In this document: piece after piece, positions 1 to 5,626 of the stretch
Layout: each line of letters starts with the position of its first letter
Numbering within the stretch: the first letter of the stretch is position 1
The notes under the pieces: generated by a model
What the model saw: the letters and a program-made list of their open reading frames with translations, nothing else
What the model was told of the DNA's origin: nothing
Database searches by the model: none
Assembly (NCBI GenBank): GCA_049366815.1
Contig: JBMNCO010000057.1
Location: 1-5,642 of the forward strand
DNA: 5,642 nt
Direction of reading: 5' to 3'
From: CAYNYM01 sp049366815
GTDB taxonomy: Bacteria; Desulfobacterota; DSM-4660; Desulfatiglandales; HGW-15
Position numbers and translations under genes: made by a program

Positions 1-39
1 TTTGTCATATCCTGTGGCCTTTTTCTTTGTCTCAGTCAT
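1..39 (-). CDS. 5' end of a downstream gene (partial, product unknown)
   Basis: Reading leftwards from an ATG at 39-37, 13 codons run to the window edge without a stop, giving MTETKKKATGYDK. The start is supported by AGAGGG (45-50) five nt upstream, one of the better ribosome-binding sites in the window, and by its position 73 nt after the stop of the receiver-CBS gene on the same strand. A short, Lys-rich, polar N-terminus is what a cytoplasmic leader of a membrane protein or an ordinary soluble protein could look like. My impression is that a leader ending in GYDK would fit bacterial SLC13/DASS-type anion symporters, but 13 residues cannot establish this and no function is assigned. As the next gene in the run, it is a candidate target of the signalling proteins upstream. 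Confidence 0.6.
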   Translation of the reverse strand, partial: MTETKKKATGYDK

Positions 40-112
40 TTATTCCCTCTTCAGGATCCTAAGATTTTTATTGTTGACACCACACGAAAAGACTTTAGCT
101 CTTGGCACTTGT
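40..112 (-). other. AT-rich intergenic gap between receiver-CBS gene and next gene
   Basis: This 73-nt gap is visibly richer in A+T than the flanking genes. I see no GC-rich stem followed by a T run on the minus strand, so no intrinsic terminator is supported and readthrough from the signalling genes is plausible. A short run, AATAAAAAT, could act as a -10 element, but no matching -35 lies at normal spacing. An internal promoter is therefore possible but not supported. Confidence 0.4.
45..50 (-). promoter_or_regulatory. Ribosome-binding site of the partial downstream gene
   Basis: The minus strand reads AGAGGG, then a 5-nt spacer (AATAA), then ATG. This site decides the start at 39, because the ORF is too short within the window to be judged by coding content. 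An 8-nt palindrome, AGGATCCT (53-60), lies two nt upstream of it. Confidence 0.6.
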
Positions 113-1018
113 CTAGGGTTCCAAGGCAATCCTGGCGATTTCAAAGAAGACTTCCTGTTCTCTCACGACTCCCACCACCTTTCCTTTTCGGGTCACCCCC
201 ACTCTTCTCCCCTTTGTGGTATATAAGGTTTCGACGATTTCCATAAGGTTTGCGTCTTCCTCAATCATCGGTGGGGGTTCGGACATCACGTCCCGGATCT
301 TTTTCTGGATCAGTGCCCTGGTCTGGGAGGTAAAGAGCCCGGACCAGAACATGGGGGAATATTGCAGGCTGTCTGCCATCGAAGGCTTTGGGACCGAGAG
401 ATAGGCCGGGCGCAGGGCCTTCATTAAATCCAGAATACTGAGAATACCCACCAGGGTCGCCTTCTGATCAAAGACCAGGATGGATCGATGGCCGGTTTCC
501 ATGATCCTCCCGGTTGAGACAAAGTCCTCAAAGGAGCGTTTTAGACCTTCGATGCCTTCCCTGATCGTGCTGTCCGCATCTATGCTCGTATAGTCCTCAA
601 CGGGTATCATGATATCCGCGGCGGTCTTTTCCTCCCTTTTCCCTTTCTTTGTAGCATTGTAGGCATCGCTGATCCTGGCCGATAGGAGGTCGATGTCGCA
701 AGGCTTATTCAAATAGTCGAATGCCCTGGATTCCAAGGTCTCCCTGGCGGAATCAAGTGTCCCGTGACCCGTCAGCATGATCACCTGAATCTCGGGGTCG
801 ATCTCTTTGATTCGTGACAGGGCCTCGTGGCCATCCATGCCGGGCATCCTGATGTCCAGCACCACCACGTCCGGCCTGGACGATTTGAGTACTTCGAGGG
901 CCTCCTCACCGCTCCCGGCCAGGGTCGTTTCATACCCTTTCCGGGAGAGGATCTTGGATGTGGTCGAACGAAACTGCTCCTCATCGTCCACCATCAAAAC
1001 CTTTATTTTCTCTGCCAT
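113..1018 (-). CDS. Response regulator: receiver domain fused to a CBS-domain pair
   Basis: A 301-residue cytoplasmic protein. Residues 1-122 form a complete receiver: acidic pair D11/D12, phospho-acceptor D55 in VVLDIRMPGMDG, T83 in MLTGHG and K105 in NKP. A charged linker (about 123-133) leads to CBS motif 1 (about 134-203), a 37-residue spacer containing SPMFWSGLFT, and CBS motif 2 (about 242-298). CBS pairs commonly bind adenine nucleotides. Motif 1 keeps the G-x-x-S-x-x-D ribose-contact pattern (G191, S194, D197), whereas motif 2 has R286 and E289 at the equivalent places, so one nucleotide site is expected at most. There is no DNA-binding domain, so output is probably through protein contact (inferred). 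The ATG at 1018 is preferred, with a weak GGGA nine nt upstream (1028-1031). A TTG at 1039 in the same frame would add seven residues but lacks a clear ribosome-binding site. It lies 49 nt after receiver B and is the last complete gene of the run. Confidence 0.93.
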   Translation of the reverse strand: MAEKIKVLMVDDEEQFRSTTSKILSRKGYETTLAGSGEEALEVLKSSRPDVVVLDIRMPGMDGHEALSRIKEIDPEIQVIMLTGHGTLDSARETLESRAFDYLNKPCDIDLLSARISDAYNATKKGKREEKTAADIMIPVEDYTSIDADSTIREGIEGLKRSFEDFVSTGRIMETGHRSILVFDQKATLVGILSILDLMKALRPAYLSVPKPSMADSLQYSPMFWSGLFTSQTRALIQKKIRDVMSEPPPMIEEDANLMEIVETLYTTKGRRVGVTRKGKVVGVVREQEVFFEIARIALEP

Positions 1019-1067
1019 ACGATGTGTTCCCGTTGTCAAAGCGGTTCAAGATTTTCTTTTGGGGCGT

Positions 1068-1520
1068 TCAGCTCTCCGTCTCCTTCAAGATCTCCCGAGG
1101 TGACTTCATCAGACGCCGTGTCTGGGCCACCCTTATCTTGTCTTCAACCCTTTTTCTCTTCTCGAAGGCCTCTCCTGCCTTGGCGATAAGATCCTCAATA
1201 TCGGTGGGTTTCATGAGGTAGTCGGTCGCCCCGGACTTGAGCCCGTCCACGGCGGATTCTACCGTCGCATGACCCGTCAGCATGATGACCTCCACAAGGG
1301 GGAACCGTCGCTTGATCGCCTTGAGGGTCTCGATGCCGTCCATGCCCGGCATCTTGACGTCCAAGATGACGACGTGAATATCCTGGATCGCCAGTTTGTC
1401 GAGGGCCTCGGACCCACTTGTCGCCGTTTCCACGTCATGGCCCTTTCTTGCGAGGAGTTTCCTGGTCGTACTGAGAAACCTTTCCTCATCATCAACAAGC
1501 ATCATTTTCATTTTTGCCAT
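1068..1520 (-). CDS. Stand-alone receiver-domain response regulator (receiver B)
   Basis: A 150-residue CheY-like protein. Receiver residues are all present: D10/D11, acceptor D54 in VILDVKMPGMDG, T82 in MLTGHA and K104 in MKP. After the receiver (about 1-119) comes a basic helical tail of about 30 residues (EDKIR.A....L...P..IL), too short for a DNA-binding domain and resembling the tail of receiver A. It probably takes phosphate from kinase B, whose gene it follows and overlaps by 29 nt, which suggests translational coupling. The ATG at 1520 is chosen because the receiver fold starts right after it (KMKMMLVDD) and a purine-rich AGGGGGG lies seven nt upstream. A GTG at 1628 in the same frame would add 36 unrelated low-complexity residues that only shadow the kinase B C-terminus. 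Function beyond phosphate acceptance or relay is unknown. Confidence 0.94.
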   Translation of the reverse strand: MAKMKMMLVDDEERFLSTTRKLLARKGHDVETATSGSEALDKLAIQDIHVVILDVKMPGMDGIETLKAIKRRFPLVEVIMLTGHATVESAVDGLKSGATDYLMKPTDIEDLIAKAGEAFEKRKRVEDKIRVAQTRRLMKSPREILKETES

Positions 1521-3261
1521 GTCTTTGCCCCCCTGTTTTTCCTTTGATGCGCGCCTGAGGCCGTCTTTCCCGGGTCCAGCCCACAGCGGGCAGGATGATG
1601 GTGAAGGTCGTTCCTGAAGCCTTTTCACTGTGGACGGTCATCTCACCGCCCATACCGTCGATTATTCCGTAGCAGACCGAGAGGCCCAATCCGGTTCCTT
1701 GACCCACCGGCTTGGTGGTAAAAAACGGCGTAAACACCCTCTTCAGATTGTCCCGGCTGATACCACAGCCATTATCCCTGACCGAAATTCTCACCTTATC
1801 CGTACCCACAGGGCCGGCCGTGAGGATGAGCTCTCCTCCCTCGGAGCCGTGTCTGGCGACTATGGCATCAAAGGCATTGTTGAAGAGATTCAGCAGCACC
1901 TGCTGGAGTTGGGCAGGGTCTCCGTGAATGGGCGGGGTATTCCCCTCAATGTCGTACTCCAGCCTGATACCCTGCACGCTCGCCTTCTTTGAAACCATCT
2001 CAATAATTTCAGGAATGAATTGTCCCAGGTCGAGGTCACTCGAAACGGATTCGGTCTTTCTGCCGAACTTGAGGATGGCCTGGGTGATCTGGGCGCAGCG
2101 ACCGATCTGCAGGCCGATCTGGTTCATGGAGTCTTCCATTTCTTTCAGATCCTCGGAGTCTTGAATTTCCCCCTTTTTTTTCAGGTCCGAAAGGATTGTG
2201 TCGATGAGGGCCTGCTCTGATGTCATGATCTGGAGGGGGTTGTTGATTTCATGGGCAAAACCGGCGGCCATCTCGCCGAGTTCGGCCAGTCGGGTGGCCC
2301 GGATAAGCTGTTCACCCAGGCGATCCTTTTCCTGGTCCGTTTTCTCCATACTCCGGACGATACGACCGGTGATATAAAAGGCCGTTGCGATGATCCCTGC
2401 ACCCCCGAGTAAAACAATGACAATAATGAGATGGGTCGCAGATCGGAGGGCCTGGAAGGCATCGGCCTTTTCCTGCCTGACGACCAGCATCCATCTCTTT
2501 GCCTTGAGCCAGGTTGTGGCGTAAAGATAGGTCTCGCCGTTGTTGTCCTTACGGATAAATGCCCGAATGTCCCTGTGGGGTTCTGTTTCCTGAATACCGT
2601 CCGGATCCTGGTCCAAGAGACTGCCGCCCGAGCGCCGCTCCGTTTGGAAAATTCCGCGCTCGTTGAGGAGGTAGGCCTCCCCTGTCTTGCCGATGCGCAC
2701 CTTTTTGACGAGGTCGCTGAACATATAGGTATCGATGGTCGCCCGAATGATCCAGGTTTTGTTGCCTTCATTGCGCCTCAAGGCGATGACGAAATGCGGT
2801 ACCCGCCGGAATCCGAGAAAAATATCGCTGGTATAGACCCCCTTTTTGATGACCTCATGAAACCATGGTTCCATCCCGTAGTCTTTGCCCATGAGCTTGT
2901 AGGGTCCGTGATAGGTGATGTGGATCCCCTCTTCGTTGAATAGGCCCAGGTCGACAAAGGCGCTTGATTGTCTCTGGAGTCGCTGAAAGACATTTTGGAG
3001 CATCTTGGGGTCTGAAAGCTCTTCAAAGCTGTAGGAGTAGAGAATAAATTCAAGGTTTGCCTTGCGCTCCGAAAGGAAGGACTCGATCATCTGACAGTGA
3101 TCCTCCACGATGCGCTTCATGCCGGCGATGGTGTTGGTCTCCAGAGAGGTGGTGAAGTAGTAATATCCGATGCCCAGAACCAGGATAAAGGGGATGACGG
3201 GCACCAGGATCGTGGTACCCAACAGGGTCCTCTTCATATTCAAATAGGGGTCCCGCCCCAT
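1492..3261 (-). CDS. Membrane sensor histidine kinase with dCache-like sensor (kinase B)
   Basis: A 589-residue inner-membrane kinase. A first membrane helix at about 13-36 is followed by an extracytoplasmic dCache-like domain (about 40-270) with AFVDLG at 101 and GVYTSD..LGFRRVPHF around 141-157, then a second helix at about 277-298. No HAMP or PAS domain follows; a coiled coil (about 303-330) leads directly to the H-box AGFAHEINNPL, with H337 as the predicted phosphorylation site. The ATP-binding domain has the N box (N458, N462), G1 DNGCGI (496-501), F box FFTTK (513-517) and G2 GQGTGLGL (520-527), so it should be active. Its ligand is unknown. A basic tail of about 29 residues beyond ILPAVG is encoded across the receiver B start and may owe its existence to that overlap. 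The ATG at 3261 has AGGAG ten nt upstream (3272-3276); an ATG at 3237 is an alternative with a poorer site. The likely partner is receiver B. Confidence 0.95.
   Translation of the reverse strand: MGRDPYLNMKRTLLGTTILVPVIPFILVLGIGYYYFTTSLETNTIAGMKRIVEDHCQMIESFLSERKANLEFILYSYSFEELSDPKMLQNVFQRLQRQSSAFVDLGLFNEEGIHITYHGPYKLMGKDYGMEPWFHEVIKKGVYTSDIFLGFRRVPHFVIALRRNEGNKTWIIRATIDTYMFSDLVKKVRIGKTGEAYLLNERGIFQTERRSGGSLLDQDPDGIQETEPHRDIRAFIRKDNNGETYLYATTWLKAKRWMLVVRQEKADAFQALRSATHLIIVIVLLGGAGIIATAFYITGRIVRSMEKTDQEKDRLGEQLIRATRLAELGEMAAGFAHEINNPLQIMTSEQALIDTILSDLKKKGEIQDSEDLKEMEDSMNQIGLQIGRCAQITQAILKFGRKTESVSSDLDLGQFIPEIIEMVSKKASVQGIRLEYDIEGNTPPIHGDPAQLQQVLLNLFNNAFDAIVARHGSEGGELILTAGPVGTDKVRISVRDNGCGISRDNLKRVFTPFFTTKPVGQGTGLGLSVCYGIIDGMGGEMTVHSEKASGTTFTIILPAVGWTRERRPQARIKGKTGGQRHGKNENDAC
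1528..1534 (-). promoter_or_regulatory. Ribosome-binding site of receiver B, inside kinase B coding sequence
   Basis: The minus strand reads AGGGGGG, a 7-nt spacer, then the ATG at 1520. The site lies within the last codons of kinase B, so ribosomes finishing kinase B pass over it and could reinitiate at receiver B. The six-G run is an unusual form of this signal. It helps to choose the 1520 start over the upstream GTG. Confidence 0.55.
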
Positions 3262-3315
3262 GGCACGTCTTCTCTCCTGGAATCAGGTCTGTTCGATCAC
3301 GGAAAGGGCAGAAAA

Positions 3316-3777
3316 TTATTCCCGATCCTTTTCCTGCTCAAGCACCCTTCCGGGGAACCGGATGAGTTCTTTGATCTTGGCGTTTCTTATCTTCTGTTCG
3401 TGGGTGTTCTTTTTTTCAAAGGCCTGGCCCACCTTGACCAAAAGCTCCTCCAGTTTCACGGGCTTCAGGAGATAATCAAAGGCCCCCAGCTTCATCCCTT
3501 CGATGCTCGTTTCCACCGAAGCGTGGCCGGTCAGCAGGATAACTTCGGCAAGGGGCTGGACCCTCTTCATCTCTCGAAGCACCTCGATGCCGTCCATCCC
3601 TCCGGGCATCTTGATGTCCAGGATGATCACGTCGAACAGCCTCTTTTTCATCGCCTCGAGGGCTTCCTCGCCGCTGAGACACCCCACAGCATCGATGTCC
3701 CGTTTTTTCAGGCGGTTGACCAGCGTTTCCAGAAAATCCTCTTCGTCGTCCACCACCATCACCCTAAAAAAGTCCAT
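3316..3777 (-). CDS. Stand-alone receiver-domain response regulator (receiver A)
   Basis: A 153-residue CheY-like protein. Phosphorylation residues are complete: D10/D11, acceptor D54 in IILDIKMPGGMDG, T83 in LLTGHA and K105 in LKP. The loop after the acceptor carries one extra Gly (MPGGMDG) compared with MPGMDG in the other two receivers here. The receiver (about 1-120) is followed by a charged helical tail of about 33 residues (EQKIR.AKIKELI..P...L) like that of receiver B, with no output domain. It lies 84 nt after kinase A and 54 nt before kinase B; by position, kinase A is the likely phosphodonor (inferred). The ATG at 3777 is fixed by an ideal ribosome-binding site, and translation is probably strong. 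It may relay phosphate onward or act by binding a target protein. Confidence 0.95.
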   Translation of the reverse strand: MDFFRVMVVDDEEDFLETLVNRLKKRDIDAVGCLSGEEALEAMKKRLFDVIILDIKMPGGMDGIEVLREMKRVQPLAEVILLTGHASVETSIEGMKLGAFDYLLKPVKLEELLVKVGQAFEKKNTHEQKIRNAKIKELIRFPGRVLEQEKDRE

Positions 3778-3784
3778 GTCCGCG

Positions 3785-3791
3785 CCTCCTT
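3785..3791 (-). promoter_or_regulatory. Strong ribosome-binding site of receiver A
   Basis: The minus strand reads AAGGAGG, a near-perfect anti-16S match, with a 7-nt spacer to the ATG at 3777. It is the best such site in the window and contrasts with the weak site of kinase A upstream, consistent with a receiver made in excess over its membrane kinase. Confidence 0.8.
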
Positions 3792-3861
3792 GAAGACTGA
3801 CCTGATATCATTGCCGTCCAAAATGAAATATGAAGCTCCAAGCAGGGGGCGGCCTGTCCGT

Positions 3862-5526
3862 TCATTTCTTTTCCGGCACCACAATGGGTATCAGAACCGT
3901 AAAGGTGCTGCCCTTGCCTTCTTCGCTGCGCAGGGAGATGCCGCCCCCCATCTTCTCCATGATATTGTAGCTGACCCAAAGCCCCAGACCTGTTCCCTTT
4001 CCGGTTTCCTTGGTTGTAAAAAACGGATCAAAGACACGTTTCTGTTGGCTTTCCGGGATCCCGGGTCCGTTGTCAGTGATCCTTACATGAATCTCCTTTC
4101 CAATCACCTCGGAATGCACCTGAATGAGACCTCCCTTCCCTGATGCATCTATTGCGTTTGAAAGCAGATTCAAGAATACCTGCTGGAGTTGCGCCTCATC
4201 ACTTGCTATGATCGGCAGATCCGTCGCGAAATCCGTTTCAATGCCGATATTGTTGATACGGGCATAGTTTTCGAGAAGGCTGATGGTTTGAGTGAGCGCC
4301 CTGTTGACATCCACGTCCTCCAATCGGGGTTCCATCTTCCGGGCATATCCGAGCATATTATGAACCACCTTGCGTGCCCTTTCAACGTGTTCTTCTATCT
4401 TCCTGATGGAGGTCCTGAACTCCTCAAAGTTTTCGCTTTGTTGGAACTCCTCCTCATCCAGAAGATCCTCCATCCATCCGGTCTTTTGAAGGATTACGGC
4501 CAGTGGGTTATTGATTTCGTGCGCTACCCCGGCCGCCATTTTACCAATGGCCGCCAGCTTGTCTGATTGAAGAAGTTGCGTGCTGAGTTCATTCATCCTT
4601 CGGTCGGATTCCCTGAGACGATTTACCGTAGCGCGGGTTGTGAAGACGGTTGCCAGGATAATGACCAGAACGCCCCCAAGCAATACGGCGATCTCCATAT
4701 TTCTGGTCTCAAAAAGTCCGGTCATTTCTTCGGCCGCATCTTGCCTGATGACAAGCAGCCACTCTTTATTCTTCAGCCAACTTCCGGCATAGAGCAGCTT
4801 CTTCGATGAAGGGCCGCTTTTGTGTTCAATCACCGTGGCCCTGCCCCCGAAAAGAGATGTCGCAATGTCGGCCTTGGTGAGAATTTCCCCATTGAATCGT
4901 GGTCTTGTCTGATAAATGCCCTGTTTGTTGACAATGTAGGCATCCCCGGTCCTTCCAACGTGTGCCGCGCGTACGATACTTCCAAAGATTTCGGGATCGA
5001 TGGTGGCCCTCAGAATCCAGCAGTCCTTATTCTCCTGCTGCCGGACCGCAATGATGAAATGGGGCAAACGTCGGTATCCCATGAAGACATCGCTGACATA
5101 GACCCCTTTACTCATGACCTCCGCGAACCACGGCTGCTTGTCATAGTCGAGGCCCTTGAGTTCATATGGCCCGACATAGGCCAATTGCCGACCGGCATTG
5201 TCGATTACGCCCAAATCGACAAAGGCCCCCGCCCTCCGATTCATGACCTGAAAGATATAGGAGAGGTTCTTCTCGTCGGCCATGTCTTGACAACCGTGGG
5301 TGTCGGCCATGGCGGAGAGGATGGCCGTTCTCTCCTTGAGAAAAAGGTCAATGGATTGCGCCTGTTCCTCGGCCCGATATTCGATCTGCTCCTTGATTTT
5401 TTCGCGGTACATGTGAGAAAACTGGTAGTAAAGAGTAAACCCCAGGATGAACAGCGGCGCGAAAGAAACCGCCAAAGTAATGCCGATAAGTTTTCTTTCG
5501 AGTCTGGCGAAGATCGAGGTTTTCAT
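3862..5526 (-). CDS. Membrane sensor histidine kinase with dCache-like sensor (kinase A)
   Basis: A 554-residue inner-membrane kinase and the first complete gene of the run. A membrane helix (about 14-36), an extracytoplasmic dCache-like domain (about 38-270) and a second membrane helix (about 277-297) come first. The sensor carries AFVDLG at 101, DYDKQPWF at 127-134 and GVYVSD..MGYRRLPHF at 141-157. A short coiled coil without HAMP or PAS joins the second helix to the H-box AGVAHEINNPL, with H336 as the predicted phosphorylation site. Catalytic motifs are intact: N box N453/N457, G1 DNGPGI (485-490), F box FFTTK (502-506) and G2 GKGTGLGL (509-516). Two periplasmic Cys (C79, C169) have no counterpart in kinase B. 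The ligand cannot be read from the sequence. The ATG at 5526 is the only usable start, since an in-frame TAG lies at 5541-5539. Its ribosome-binding site is weak and overlaps a palindrome. The likely partner is receiver A. Confidence 0.95.
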   Translation of the reverse strand: MKTSIFARLERKLIGITLAVSFAPLFILGFTLYYQFSHMYREKIKEQIEYRAEEQAQSIDLFLKERTAILSAMADTHGCQDMADEKNLSYIFQVMNRRAGAFVDLGVIDNAGRQLAYVGPYELKGLDYDKQPWFAEVMSKGVYVSDVFMGYRRLPHFIIAVRQQENKDCWILRATIDPEIFGSIVRAAHVGRTGDAYIVNKQGIYQTRPRFNGEILTKADIATSLFGGRATVIEHKSGPSSKKLLYAGSWLKNKEWLLVIRQDAAEEMTGLFETRNMEIAVLLGGVLVIILATVFTTRATVNRLRESDRRMNELSTQLLQSDKLAAIGKMAAGVAHEINNPLAVILQKTGWMEDLLDEEEFQQSENFEEFRTSIRKIEEHVERARKVVHNMLGYARKMEPRLEDVDVNRALTQTISLLENYARINNIGIETDFATDLPIIASDEAQLQQVFLNLLSNAIDASGKGGLIQVHSEVIGKEIHVRITDNGPGIPESQQKRVFDPFFTTKETGKGTGLGLWVSYNIMEKMGGGISLRSEEGKGSTFTVLIPIVVPEKK

Positions 5527-5527
5527 G

Positions 5528-5539
5528 GGGTCATGACCC
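5528..5539. repeat. Perfect 12-nt palindrome abutting the kinase A start codon
   Basis: GGGTCATGACCC is identical to its own reverse complement and ends one nt before the ATG at 5526. As DNA it could be an operator half-pair. As RNA it could form a 4-bp GGGT/ACCC stem with a CATG loop, which would cover the only SD-like purines (AGGG) before kinase A. Confidence 0.75.
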
Positions 5540-5601
5540 TAGTCCTGCTGTTCGTGTCTGTCCTAAGGGAAGTAATCCGGACCCTTATTTAATATCAGGT
5601 G

Positions 5602-5626
5602 TGTCATGGCCCTGCGGGCCAGGACA
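5602..5626. repeat. 25-nt imperfect inverted repeat upstream of kinase A
   Basis: Arms TGGCCC (5607-5612) and GGGCCA (5616-5621) pair around a TGC loop. Past one mismatch, a further four pairs (TGTC/GACA) extend the stem to ten pairs in all. Neither strand has a T run after the stem, so a classical intrinsic terminator is unlikely. It may be an operator, a REP-like dispersed element, or an attenuated terminator of the gene beyond the window. The segment GTGTCATGGCCCT (5601-5613) matches the palindrome region 5528-5540 at 11 of 13 positions. Confidence 0.65.

Noticed and set aside
53..60. AGGATCCT palindrome next to the ribosome-binding site of the partial gene
   Set aside because: Eight nt of symmetry is easily due to chance, and the flanks do not extend it cleanly.
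1019..1039. TTG start extending the receiver-CBS protein by seven residues
   Set aside because: The added residues are not part of the receiver fold and TTG lacks a clear ribosome-binding site; the ATG at 1018 sits directly before the first beta strand.
1521..1628. GTG start extending receiver B by 36 residues
   Set aside because: The extension is the out-of-frame shadow of the kinase B C-terminus, whereas the ATG at 1520 has its own ribosome-binding site and begins the receiver.
3764..3865. Small 33-codon frame whose ATG overlaps the kinase A stop (ATGA) and which ends inside receiver A
   Set aside because: It has no good ribosome-binding site and no recognisable motif, and its last codons only cover the receiver A ribosome-binding site. 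It could be a coupling leader, but nothing else supports that.
3097..4143. Long plus-strand open frame (348 codons) across receiver A and parts of both kinases
   Set aside because: It is antisense to three proteins with complete domain motifs, shows no recognisable domain, and is His/Pro/Leu-rich as expected from the reverse of GC-rich coding DNA.
3924..5226. Amino-acid-binding dCache motif (Arg/Trp/Tyr/Asp pattern) in the kinase sensors
   Set aside because: The region around PWF and GVY.SD resembles the general dCache core but lacks the Arg-x-Trp-Tyr signature of amino-acid sensors, so no ligand class is claimed.
4822..5592. Plus-strand open frame of 256 codons opposite kinase A
   Set aside because: It runs antisense to the kinase A sensor domain, has no family resemblance, and is not needed to explain the region.
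5602..5626. Intrinsic terminator for an upstream gene
   Set aside because: The GC-rich stem is convincing, but neither strand has a T run after it, so it is reported only as an inverted repeat.
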